The notes under the pieces are model-generated. The model searched no databases, was not told the origin of the DNA, and worked only from the letters and a program-made list of their open reading frames with translations. From Dyella sp. 2HG41-7 (GTDB taxonomy: Bacteria; Pseudomonadota; Gammaproteobacteria; Xanthomonadales; Rhodanobacteraceae), in assembly GCF_021390675.1 (NCBI RefSeq), contig NZ_JAJEJV010000004.1, positions 1,364,001 through 1,428,000 of the forward strand: 64,000 nt of DNA, given 5' to 3'. This document shows positions 16,777-24,334 of the stretch, piece by piece; the first letter of the stretch is position 1; each line of letters starts with the position of its first letter. A program made the translations under genes and the position numbers.

Positions 16777-17516
16777 TTTCCGCCGGATAGCACCGACGCG
16801 ATGCTTCGGGCGTGCGTCTCGGCTGTTTGCGACGTGAGATTTTCTTCGATGCCGTATTTGATCAGGTCGGCATCGCGGGTGATGCCGAGTTTGCGCATTG
16901 CGCTCATTTTTTGCGTGCTTACCGTTTGCTTGCTGCGGTTGAGATGTTCGGCGATTTCGCTGATGGTAAATCCGGATACGAAAAGCCGCACCACTTCCAA
17001 TTCACGCGTCGACAAATGGCGTGTGCGCGATGCGGACGCACCACCGTGAATACTATGCCGGTGCACCACGGTTTCGATGCTGGGCGATAAATAGCGCTTG
17101 CCCGCAAGCGAGGCGTAGAGCGCGGTGGTGAGATATTCCAGCGAATCGGCTTTGCTTACGATGCAATTGATGTCTTGCGCAAGCAACGAACGGATCACAT
17201 TGGCGTTGTTCATCACCGTTAGGGCGATAAGGCGAATTTGCGGGTAACGCTGCTTCAGCAGTCCGAACAAGGTAATGCCGTCGCCATGGCGGCCGCCCGG
17301 CATCGCGTAATCGGAAACGATCACGTCCACCGATTGATTCTCCAGCAGATCCATCAGGGACGTGGAATTGGCGGCCGAGCCGACGATGGTCAGATCAGGC
17401 TGATCTTGGAGTTCGTGGGTGAGGCCCGCCAACAACAGCGGATGGTCGTCTGCGATAACCACGCGGATGATGCGTTCGCTGGACGGTTTTTTTTCGTTGA
17501 CCAATTTCGTGGACAT
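16767..17516 (-). CDS. LuxR/FixJ-type response regulator
   Basis: This 249-residue regulator has an N-terminal receiver domain (~17-135) with acidic pocket Asp-Asp in VVIADDHPLLL, phospho-Asp in VIVSDYAMPGG and a Lys in the VSKADS loop. A C-terminal LuxR helix-turn-helix follows at ~170-230 (LSTRELEVVRLFVSGFTISE). The receiver resembles RcsB/NarL-type regulators. No partner kinase is adjacent, so it is an orphan in this window. An A/T-rich upstream region of 300 bases with a perfect short palindrome at 17729-17743 may be its control region. Targets are unknown. Confidence 0.9.
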   Translation of the reverse strand: MSTKLVNEKKPSSERIIRVVIADDHPLLLAGLTHELQDQPDLTIVGSAANSTSLMDLLENQSVDVIVSDYAMPGGRHGDGITLFGLLKQRYPQIRLIALTVMNNANVIRSLLAQDINCIVSKADSLEYLTTALYASLAGKRYLSPSIETVVHRHSIHGGASASRTRHLSTRELEVVRLFVSGFTISEIAEHLNRSKQTVSTQKMSAMRKLGITRDADLIKYGIEENLTSQTAETHARSIASVLSGGNQS

Positions 17517-17816
17517 GATGCTGCGCAGCTCAATGAATACGGTTCGTCGGCGCTGGTGGCGCTGCGAATAAGCGGCAGCGTTGCAGCGACCTACGCTCGT
17601 GCTAAGGGAAGAGTTTCGGCGTTTGGTGTAGTGACAAAATACGTGGCCGGCCGTGTGATTTCCGTACGGCGTCGTGCGGGACTTTGCTGTGGATCGATTA
17701 TGGTCGGGCCGCCGATTCGGGCAATAGAACTTTTCCGAAAAGTATCGAGCCGATGCGGAAAGTGTCGTGTGTTGTTCGCGCGCAAGTTATGTTTGCGGCG
17801 CGCGTCGCCTAACAGA
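17517..17816. other. 300-bp intergenic region upstream of the response regulator
   Basis: No convincing gene is present; the plus-strand open frame crossing it runs antisense to both neighbours. The part at ~17630-17790 is less GC-rich than its surroundings and carries the palindrome at 17729-17743. A promoter for the minus-strand regulator probably lies here, but I cannot name a -35/-10 pair with confidence. Confidence 0.5.
17729..17743. promoter_or_regulatory. Perfect 7+1+7 palindrome, possible operator
   Basis: ACTTTTC-C-GAAAAGT is a perfect inverted repeat about 210 bases upstream of the LuxR-type regulator start, in a locally AT-richer stretch. Its symmetry fits a dimeric repressor or regulator site; the protein that might bind is unknown. 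Confidence 0.3.
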
Positions 17817-18647
17817 TCAACTGTGGTTGAGACCCAATACGCGATGATGGGTGTCGTACTCCACACAGGTATCGGCGAGGACAGGCAACGTCGCTAGTGC
17901 ATGCCGGCTGAGCCGTTCGAAGTGAGCGAGGAAGCGTTTCATGGCCTGCGCGTCCATCGCCAGCGGCGCCCCACGCGCCAGCAGCGCTTTTTCCGTTTCG
18001 CTGCGCCAGTCGCGCACGACTTCCCAATTCGGAGCTTGCAGCACGATCAGCGCATCCAGCTTGCGCCAAAGGGGTTGATAGGTGCGCAGTTGTTTGTTGA
18101 CCCAGTGGCGCCAACTTCCATCCGAGTCTTCGGTGCGTTCCAATTCGTTGACCGGTTCTTCCAGTGCGCTTTCCAGTTGCGGGCGCAGTCCCAGCGCCCA
18201 GCCTTCCACCACGACCAGACGGGGCGGTCGGGTCACGCTCGGCCATTTGGACGGCGGCATGCGCGTGTCGCGTCCCTTGTCGAAGCGCGGCCAGGTTACG
18301 GGGAATTTTTCCGAGGCGTGGGGCAGGGCAAGCAAAACCGACAGCAGCAGTTCGATCTCATGCGTGCCAGGCACGCCGCGGGTACGCAGCAAGGGGTGAA
18401 TTTGATGGGCCAGCGCCTCGCGTTCGCTGCGCGAGTAATAGAAGTCGTCCAGGGAAAGCACTTCGGTCGGCCAGTCGCGGTGCTCGGCTTGCGTTTTGAT
18501 CACACGCGCCAAGGTACTCTTGCCGCTTCCTTGCAAACCTGAGAGTCCGAGCACATACGGCCGGTGCGTTCGCGCGATGCGCCCGGCGTAATGATCCAGC
18601 AGGTGCCCGGCTAGGGCCTGATTCTGCGTGCTAGCATCATCCTTCAT
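17817..18647 (-). CDS. P-loop kinase, glycerate-kinase/YggC-like
   Basis: This ~276-residue protein has Walker A GLQGSGKST and the kinase segment LSLDDFYYSRSERE, with the conserved DDFY of uridine/pantothenate/glycerate-type kinases. VVVEGWALGLRP (Walker B-like) and a C-terminal HALATLPVLADTC helix follow. It matches the E. coli YggC / plant D-glycerate 3-kinase / yeast Tda10 group. Activity on D-glycerate is plausible but not shown by sequence alone. ATG 18647 (MKDDAS) is used; a GTG at 18674 is in frame and would add nine residues. The gene reads away from the 289-bp repeat element and pdxH. Confidence 0.83.
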   Translation of the reverse strand: MKDDASTQNQALAGHLLDHYAGRIARTHRPYVLGLSGLQGSGKSTLARVIKTQAEHRDWPTEVLSLDDFYYSRSEREALAHQIHPLLRTRGVPGTHEIELLLSVLLALPHASEKFPVTWPRFDKGRDTRMPPSKWPSVTRPPRLVVVEGWALGLRPQLESALEEPVNELERTEDSDGSWRHWVNKQLRTYQPLWRKLDALIVLQAPNWEVVRDWRSETEKALLARGAPLAMDAQAMKRFLAHFERLSRHALATLPVLADTCVEYDTHHRVLGLNHS

Positions 18648-18686
18648 CGCGACATCATGACGTGCACCTGCCACGATTCAAGCCCT

Positions 18687-18975
18687 GGGATGCTCTGATC
18701 CATTTTTCGCAGGCGTCATGATATCCAGAAGGCCCATTCGGCGTGTTGCGTGGTGCCGGGAAGACTGGCCGTCTTGCCAAGACGCGCGGCACGCCGAATG
18801 GGCCTTCTGGATATCACCCCGTCGTTTACAATCAATCTGTTGGGGCCGGCCCTGTCTGTCCGCATCCCTTCGGTCCGTCGGCTCGACAGACGGCCAGTCT
18901 GCCTTCACCGCCGTCCCTATGGGCTGCGAACAGACAGGGCCGGTGACGCCTGCGAAAAATGGATCAGATCATCCC
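18687..18975. repeat. Cloverleaf-type inverted-repeat element, copy 2 (289 bp)
   Basis: This diverged copy of the 15046 element is in the same orientation. The 32-bp terminal repeats (18687-18718 and 18944-18975) have one mismatch. Hairpin A has perfect 27-bp arms (18719-18745 with 18790-18816), and its apex is AAGAC-TGGCC-GTCTT (18761-18775). The central stem is CCCC/GGGG (18817-18820, 18842-18845). Hairpin B has 19-bp arms (18846-18864, 18925-18943; one mismatch at the same place as copy 1) with apex CAGAC-GGCCA-GTCTG (18887-18901). As in copy 1, there are no unpaired junction bases. The right repeat ends one base before the pdxH ATG. The divergent promoters for the kinase and pdxH must lie in or beside it. 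Confidence 0.9.
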
Positions 18976-19563
18976 ATGCTCAAGCCCGAGATTCTTGACA
19001 CTTTCAATACACTGCTCGACCAGGCCGTCGCCAGCGGCGACCCCGAGCCGACCGCCATGAACCTGTCCAGCGTCGATGCCGCAGGCCGTGTCAGCTCGCG
19101 CATCGTACTGCTGAAAGGGGTCGACCAGCGTGGGTTCCGCTTCTTCACCAACTACGAAAGCGACAAGGGCACGCAGCTGAACGCCCACTCGCAGGTGGCG
19201 CTGTGCTTCCACTGGAAGCGGTTGCGCGAAGGTGTGCAGGTGCGGGTGGAGGGTTTGGCGCGCAAAATGTCCGCCGAAGAATCCGATGCATACTTCGCCA
19301 CCCGTCCGCGCGGCAGCCAGATCGGCGCGTGGGCATCGCTGCAATCGCAAACGCTGCCCGCCCGCGAGACGTTCGAGCAGCGCGTGGCGCACTTCGAGCA
19401 GCAGTATGCCGATCGCGACGTGCCGCGTCCGCCGCACTGGGGCGGTTACGTGGTGGAGCCGGATATGATCGAATTCTGGTACGGCGCCAATTTCCGGTTG
19501 CACGAGCGCATGCGCTGGGATCGTCACGGTCAAACCTGGACCAGTCGGCTGTTGTACCCCTAA
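18976..19563 (+). CDS. pdxH: Pyridoxamine 5'-phosphate oxidase
   Basis: This 195-residue FMN-dependent oxidase makes pyridoxal 5'-phosphate from its amine or alcohol form. It shows SSRIVLLKGVDQRGFRFFTN (FMN/substrate site), LCFHWKRLREGVQVRVEG, ATRPRGSQIGAWASLQS and the C-terminal ERMRWDRHGQTWTSRLLYP, the intact family signature. Length is slightly short of E. coli PdxH (218) at the N-terminus, as usual in this group. ATG 18976 directly abuts the repeat element and has no visible Shine-Dalgarno. The frame is open upstream through the right terminal repeat to GTG 18943, so an N-terminal extension is possible. yjbQ follows 10 bases after the stop. Confidence 0.95.
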   Translation: MLKPEILDTFNTLLDQAVASGDPEPTAMNLSSVDAAGRVSSRIVLLKGVDQRGFRFFTNYESDKGTQLNAHSQVALCFHWKRLREGVQVRVEGLARKMSAEESDAYFATRPRGSQIGAWASLQSQTLPARETFEQRVAHFEQQYADRDVPRPPHWGGYVVEPDMIEFWYGANFRLHERMRWDRHGQTWTSRLLYP

Positions 19564-19573
19564 GGAGCGCACC

Positions 19574-20014
19574 ATGAGCCGAGCCACGCCTGCGGAACAT
19601 GTTGCGCAAAACGCATTCACCGTCCACACGCGCGGCCGCGGTTTCAGCGAAATCACCGACAAAGTGATGCAACTGGTATCCGCCAGCGGCGTGCAGACCG
19701 GTATCGTGAACGTGTTTACGACGCATACGAGTTGCTCGCTTTTGATCAGCGAGAACGCCGATCCGGCGGTGCGCTCCGATCTGGAACGTTGGTTTACCCG
19801 CGCGGTGCCGGACGGCGATTCGATCTTTGAACACGACGCCGAAGGCCCCGACGATATGCCTGCGCATGTGCGCGCCATTCTTACCGGCGTGAGCCTGACC
19901 CTTCCTGTGCATGGCGGCAAACCGCATTTGGGTACGTGGCAGGGGATTTACCTTTGGGAACACCGGGTGGATCCGCATCAGCGCAAGGTAATGGTTACGG
20001 TGTTCGGGCATTAA
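19574..20014 (+). CDS. yjbQ: YjbQ/UPF0047 family protein
   Basis: This 146-residue protein has the compact UPF0047 fold signature: VFTTHTSCSLLISENADP with the conserved His and Cys, then SLTLPVHGGKPHLGTWQGIY near the end. E. coli YjbQ has weak thiamine-phosphate-synthase activity; the physiological role of the family is unsettled. The gene is 10 bases after pdxH and 12 bases before the next gene, forming a likely three-gene operon. A GGAG Shine-Dalgarno precedes the ATG. Confidence 0.92.
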   Translation: MSRATPAEHVAQNAFTVHTRGRGFSEITDKVMQLVSASGVQTGIVNVFTTHTSCSLLISENADPAVRSDLERWFTRAVPDGDSIFEHDAEGPDDMPAHVRAILTGVSLTLPVHGGKPHLGTWQGIYLWEHRVDPHQRKVMVTVFGH

Positions 20015-20026
20015 CGTATTGGTCGC

Positions 20027-20836
20027 ATGGCACAGAACGATTCCTTTCCGCAACGCATTGTCTGCCTCACCGAAGAGCCCACCGAGGTTCTCTACGCGCT
20101 GGGCGAAGAAGACCGCATCGTCGGCATCTCCGGCTTCACCGTTCGTCCGCCGCGCGCGCGGAAGGAGAAGCCGAAGGTATCGGCTTTCACCAGCGCAAAG
20201 GTCGGAGAAATTCTCGCGCTCGAACCGGATCTGGTGATCGGTTTTTCCGATATCCAGGCGGATATTGCGCGCGAGTTGATTCACGCGGGCATCGAGGTGT
20301 GGATCAGCAATCATCGCAGCGTGGATGGCATTCTTGCGTACATTCGTCGACTCGGTGCGATGGTTGGCGCCTACGAAAAAGCCGAGCGTTACGCGCAGCG
20401 CGCCGAAGCGCATCTCGCCCAAGTGCGCGCGGCCGCGGCGGCGTGGCCGAAGCGGCCGAAGGTTTATTTTGAGGAGTGGGACGAGCCGATCATCACCGGC
20501 ATTCGTTGGGTAGCTGAATTGATCGGCATCGCCGGCGGCGAAGATTTATTCCCCGAGCTTGCGCGCGAATCGCTGGCTAAGCACCGCATATTGGCGGACG
20601 GCAGCGAGGTGATAAAACGCGCGCCGGACATCATTCTCGGCTCCTGGTGCGGCAAGCGTTTTCGCCCCGAGCGCGTCGCGGAGCGACCGGGATGGAAGGC
20701 GATTCCCGCCGTGCTGCACGGCGATATGCATGAAATCAAATCGCCGATCATTCTGCAGCCAGGGCCTGCTGCGCTGTTCGACGGGTTGGACGCCCTTCAT
20801 GCCGTGATGGCCGATTGGGTCGCCCGTCAGCGTTGA
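20027..20836 (+). CDS. BtuF/FhuD-like substrate-binding domain protein without signal peptide
   Basis: This 269-residue protein has the periplasmic-binding-protein class III layout of BtuF: N-terminal lobe RIVCLTEEPTEVLYALGEED, GEILALEPDLVIG, a long connecting helix, and a C-terminal lobe with VYFEEWDEPIITG and PDIILGSWCGK. It starts MAQNDSFPQRIV and has no signal peptide, so it is predicted to be cytoplasmic unless a start has been missed; upstream is the yjbQ stop. No ABC permease or ATPase is nearby. It belongs to the group often called cobalamin-binding protein, but ligand and role are unknown. The stop overlaps the tail of the convergent gene by 10 bases. Confidence 0.82.
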   Translation: MAQNDSFPQRIVCLTEEPTEVLYALGEEDRIVGISGFTVRPPRARKEKPKVSAFTSAKVGEILALEPDLVIGFSDIQADIARELIHAGIEVWISNHRSVDGILAYIRRLGAMVGAYEKAERYAQRAEAHLAQVRAAAAAWPKRPKVYFEEWDEPIITGIRWVAELIGIAGGEDLFPELARESLAKHRILADGSEVIKRAPDIILGSWCGKRFRPERVAERPGWKAIPAVLHGDMHEIKSPIILQPGPAALFDGLDALHAVMADWVARQR

Positions 20837-21387
20837 GGTTGCTTCGCGTTCGGCAGGCACGGCGCCGCCATGCGCATGAGCGCGCGGCTTTGCGTGGAAT
20901 CCGGCTGGAAATGCGCCACTAACGGCGGGGTCTGGATGTTGTTGCTGTTCTGAATCCACGTAAACGTGACGCCCGGCTTGCTCAGCAACGCGGCCGCGCG
21001 CACCACGGAATTTCGTCGTTTCGACGTCGTGCTGGCGCCGAACACAAACACGCCGTGACCTTCAGCGCTGTACCAACCGGATACGGCGACAGGTGCGAAG
21101 GATTGTTGGCCTATGCGGAACTGCGCGCTCGGTTGGTGCGATGCCGGCGCGCCGGGACCCTCGAATGCATCGAAGGGAAATTCGGGGGCGTTGTCGCTGG
21201 TCAACGCCAGCATCAAAGAAAGTGCGCCGCCCGATCCTTGCGTGCACATCAACGTAAGCCACGCCGGATGTTCGCCGCTTGCGGTGGTGACAGTGCCATG
21301 CACGATCACCTGCGGCGGTTCAGACGGCGCCGCTCCGCATGCGCCGGATGCAAGGCCCAGGCATAGCAAGAGCGAGTGCTTGCGCAT
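20827..21387 (-). CDS. Hypothetical exported protein
   Basis: This 186-residue protein has an N-terminal Sec signal (MRKHSLLLCLGLASGACG). The Cys in SGAC is not a good lipobox because position -3 is Ser, so a lipoprotein is possible but not favoured. The mature part is mostly beta-strand in character with a serine- and alanine-rich middle, and two further cysteines (TLMCTQ and APCLPN) could form a disulfide. I do not recognise the family. It lies just downstream of yggT on the same strand and converges on the BtuF-like gene. Confidence 0.7.
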   Translation of the reverse strand: MRKHSLLLCLGLASGACGAAPSEPPQVIVHGTVTTASGEHPAWLTLMCTQGSGGALSLMLALTSDNAPEFPFDAFEGPGAPASHQPSAQFRIGQQSFAPVAVSGWYSAEGHGVFVFGASTTSKRRNSVVRAAALLSKPGVTFTWIQNSNNIQTPPLVAHFQPDSTQSRALMRMAAPCLPNAKQPQR

Positions 21388-21392
21388 ACGCG

Positions 21393-21968
21393 TTACCCCA
21401 TTCGCGCCAATTCGTTACCGAAATCCAACAAGGGCGCCACCAACAGCATGCGCGCCAGCAGTAAGACGATCACCACGACCGTCGGCGAAAAGTCGATATT
21501 TCCCACCACCAGCTTGCCGCGCAGCGGACGCAGCACCGGTTGCACGATCGTTCCGGCGAGGCGGATCAAGGGATGGTACGGGTCGGCGGAAAACATGCTG
21601 AGCAGGGACCAGCCGAAAATCACCACGATGTAGAATAGCAGCACAAAGTCGATCACATCGGCGATGGAGAGCACCAGCACGCCCGACCACGACGGATCGA
21701 GACCGAACAAGGCGTAGATCAATACGCGCTCAAGCATCAAGGTGAACCACAACACCAGCAATGCAGCGAAATTGAAGCGCCGCCAATTCGGCAATACACG
21801 GCGCATGGGCGCCAGCACCGGATTGGTATAGCGGTAGACAAACTGGCTAAGCGGATTTTGAAAGTCGGCGCGATTGGCTTCGGCCAGCAAGCGAAATAGA
21901 AAGAGCGTTGCGACCGCGCCGAACACAACCTGGATCACCATCGCTAACGCTTTGAGCAGATATTCCAT
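21393..21968 (-). CDS. yggT: YggT-family integral membrane protein
   Basis: This 191-residue protein carries two YggT domains, each with a pair of hydrophobic helices and the motif NP(V/L)LAPMRR or QPVLRPLRG between them. Known YggT proteins are small inner-membrane proteins of uncertain function, linked in some bacteria to osmotic or ion tolerance and to division-site genes. The start is 3 bases from the proC stop, so proC-yggT is an operon, the order also found beside pilT in Pseudomonas. Confidence 0.9.
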   Translation of the reverse strand: MEYLLKALAMVIQVVFGAVATLFLFRLLAEANRADFQNPLSQFVYRYTNPVLAPMRRVLPNWRRFNFAALLVLWFTLMLERVLIYALFGLDPSWSGVLVLSIADVIDFVLLFYIVVIFGWSLLSMFSADPYHPLIRLAGTIVQPVLRPLRGKLVVGNIDFSPTVVVIVLLLARMLLVAPLLDFGNELARMG

Positions 21969-21971
21969 CGA

Positions 21972-22793
21972 TTATTCCTTATCCAGAGCAGCGGCAAGCT
22001 CTTCGCCGCGACGTGTGGCGGCGGCCACCGCTCGCGCGACGACGCGCGGAAGCTGGTCGGCGCCGAAGCTTTCGAGCGCGGCCTGCGTGGTGCCGTTGGG
22101 TGAGGTGACGCGTTGGCGCAGCGTCGATGGCGCTTCGTTGCTTTCCACCAGCATGCGGCCAGCGCCCAGGCAGGTTTGGGCTGCGAGAATGCGTGCCGTC
22201 TCGCGCGGCAGCCCTTGCGCCACGGCGGCGTCTTCCAGCGCTTCGACCAGCGCGAAGAAATACGCGGGGCCGGAACCGGAGATCGCCGTGACGGTATCCA
22301 TCTGCGCTTCGTCGTGAATCCAGCGCGTGGTGCCGACGGCGTCCAGAATATGTTGCGCTTGTTCGCGCTGCTGGGGCGTTACGCGAAGATTGGCGCACAA
22401 GCCGGTGGCGCCTGCGCCGATCAACGCCGGCGTGTTGGGCATGCAGCGGACGATCGGCAACAAATTGCCGAACCAGCGCTCCAGTTGATCAATGCGCACG
22501 CCGGCCGCGATGGAAATCATGAGCGGCCGGTTGCGCTGCAAGGTATCGCGAAGTTCTGCATGGATGGCCGGCATGATCTGCGGTTTCACCGCAAGCACCA
22601 GCACATCGGCGTCCGCCGCGGCTTGCCGGTTATCGGCAAAGGTAGCGACGCCAAAATCGCGCCCGAGGCTTTCGCGCGATTGCGCCTGCGGTTCGGCGAC
22701 GCGCAGGTTGGCGGCGGGCACGCCGGTCTTGATCAGGCCGCCGATCAGGCTGCGCGCCATGTTGCCGCCGCCGATGAATGCGATACGTGTCAT
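21972..22793 (-). CDS. proC: Pyrroline-5-carboxylate reductase
   Basis: This 273-residue enzyme reduces pyrroline-5-carboxylate to proline with NAD(P)H. The N-terminal Rossmann motif is IAFIGGGNMARSLIGG, VLAVKPQ precedes the linker, and the substrate-binding signature TAISGSGPAYFFALVEALED lies near residue 165. Length is normal. It heads the proC-yggT pair. In many gammaproteobacteria yggS separates proC from pilT; no yggS or remnant is visible here. Confidence 0.97.
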   Translation of the reverse strand: MTRIAFIGGGNMARSLIGGLIKTGVPAANLRVAEPQAQSRESLGRDFGVATFADNRQAAADADVLVLAVKPQIMPAIHAELRDTLQRNRPLMISIAAGVRIDQLERWFGNLLPIVRCMPNTPALIGAGATGLCANLRVTPQQREQAQHILDAVGTTRWIHDEAQMDTVTAISGSGPAYFFALVEALEDAAVAQGLPRETARILAAQTCLGAGRMLVESNEAPSTLRQRVTSPNGTTQAALESFGADQLPRVVARAVAAATRRGEELAAALDKE

Positions 22794-23188
22794 TGCAGTG
22801 AGCTAGTCCGGGTCATGCGGGGGTTTATACCTTACTGGACGTCGGGGAACGGGGAATAGGGATCGGGCGGTGTAAGGCAGCCGGTGGCGCAGCGCCAAGC
22901 ATGGCGATCCGGAAAACGTGAAACAACGGCAGGCACATAACCCGCTGCAATCGCGATGTTTCCCGTTCCCTGTTCGCGTTTCCGGCTTTTTCTGTGCTTA
23001 GGCCCGCATTTAGGCAAGAGCAAGACTGGCTGGCCGCCCCGTGTCGCGAGTAGTATCGGAGTGGCTGCACGGGATCGGGGGAATGGTGGGCTGGCAAGCC
23101 GCGCCGGAACGTCTATCCGGATGACCTACCGTCGTCCAGTTTGTGGCATGCACTTCCATATAGACGATCGGTTGAGGGGAAACATCCG
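22794..23188. other. 395-bp intergenic region between proC and pilT with imperfect inverted repeats
   Basis: No gene is supported. The stretch at about 22842-22990 holds REP-like material: a GGGGAACGGGGAATAGGGA block answered by TTCCCGTTCCCTGTTC, and imperfect arms near 22909-22924 and 22971-22984 (CCGGAAA...TTTCCGG). GGCGC-A-GCGCC also occurs at ~22886-22896. The divergent promoters of proC and pilT should lie here. I looked for a sigma-54 (-24/-12) site before pilT and did not find one. Confidence 0.5.
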
Positions 23189-24226
23189 ATGGACATCGCC
23201 GAACTGCTTGCCTTCTCGGTGAAGAACAAGGCGTCCGACTTGCATCTGTCTGCGGGCCTGCCGCCGATGATTCGCGTGGACGGCGACGTGCGCCGCATCA
23301 ATATTCCGGCGCTGGATCACAAAGCAGTGCACTCGCTGATTTACGACATCATGTCGGACAAGCAGCGCCGCGACTATGAAGAATTCTTCGAGACCGACTT
23401 CTCCTTCGAGATTCCCGGTCTGGCGCGCTTCCGCGTCAACGCGTTCAATCAGAACCGCGGCGCGGGCGCGGTGTTCCGTACCATTCCTTCCGAGGTGCTG
23501 ACGCTGGACGACTTGGGCTGCCCCAAGATCTTCCGCGAATTGATCGAGCAACCGCAGGGTTTGATTCTGGTGACGGGCCCGACCGGTTCGGGCAAGTCGA
23601 CCACGCTCGCGGCGATGGTCGATCACATCAACAAGAACGAATACGGTCACATCCTCACCATCGAGGACCCGATCGAATTCGTGCACACCTCGCAAAAGTG
23701 CCTGGTCAACCAGCGCGAAGTGCACCGCGACACGCACGGCTTCAACGAGGCGCTGCGTTCGGCGCTGCGCGAAGACCCGGACTTCATCCTGGTGGGCGAG
23801 TTGCGCGACCTGGAAACCATCCGACTGGCGCTCACCGCTGCGGAAACGGGCCACTTGGTGTTCGGCACGCTGCACACCAGCTCGGCGGCTAAGACCATCG
23901 ACCGCATCATCGACGTGTTCCCGGCTGGCGAAAAGCCGATGGTGCGCTCGATGTTGTCGGAATCGCTGCGCGCGGTGATTTCGCAGTCGCTGCTGAAGAA
24001 AGTGGGCGGCGGCCGTATGGCGGCGCACGAAATCATGGTGGGCATACCCGCCATCCGCAACCTGATCCGCGAGGACAAGGTTGCGCAGATGTATTCCTCG
24101 ATCCAGACCGGCCAGCAGTACGGCATGCAGACCCTGGATCAAAACCTGCTCGATCTGGTGAAGCGCGGTTTGATCGCGCGTCAGCAGGCGATCGGTTATG
24201 CAAAGAACAAGGAAGTGTTCAAGTAA
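23189..24226 (+). CDS. pilT: Type IV pilus retraction ATPase PilT
   Basis: This 345-residue hexameric AAA-like ATPase depolymerises pili and powers twitching motility. It starts MDIAELLAFSVKNKASDLHL at ATG 23189, with GAGGGG about 8 bases upstream. Walker A is at ~130-138 (GPTGSGKST), the Asp box is ILTIEDPIEF, Walker B is DPDFILVGELRD, the His box is TGHLVFGTLHTSSAAKTIDR, and the C-terminal AIRNLIRE signature is required for retraction. Its paralogue pilU follows 108 bases downstream. Confidence 0.98.
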   Translation: MDIAELLAFSVKNKASDLHLSAGLPPMIRVDGDVRRINIPALDHKAVHSLIYDIMSDKQRRDYEEFFETDFSFEIPGLARFRVNAFNQNRGAGAVFRTIPSEVLTLDDLGCPKIFRELIEQPQGLILVTGPTGSGKSTTLAAMVDHINKNEYGHILTIEDPIEFVHTSQKCLVNQREVHRDTHGFNEALRSALREDPDFILVGELRDLETIRLALTAAETGHLVFGTLHTSSAAKTIDRIIDVFPAGEKPMVRSMLSESLRAVISQSLLKKVGGGRMAAHEIMVGIPAIRNLIREDKVAQMYSSIQTGQQYGMQTLDQNLLDLVKRGLIARQQAIGYAKNKEVFK

Positions 24227-24334
24227 CACGGAAAGGGGCAGACGTAGAGGTATCGAAGCGGCACACTTTTTGTTCGCTTTTACCGCTCTTTCGTTTCCCG
24301 TTTCCGTTCCCGGCAGTTCCCATGGGGGCACGTT

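Noticed and set aside
17238-17897. 219-codon plus-strand frame across the regulator gap
   Set aside because: Overlaps two minus-strand genes in antisense and has no family resemblance.
10613-18975. Insertion sequence or integron interpretation of the cloverleaf elements
   Set aside because: No transposase, integrase or clear target-site duplication was found at any of the three; they may still be non-autonomous, so only the full IS/integron label is rejected.
22794-23188. Sigma-54 promoter before pilT
   Set aside because: TGGC occurrences are present but none has TTGC at the required -12 spacing.
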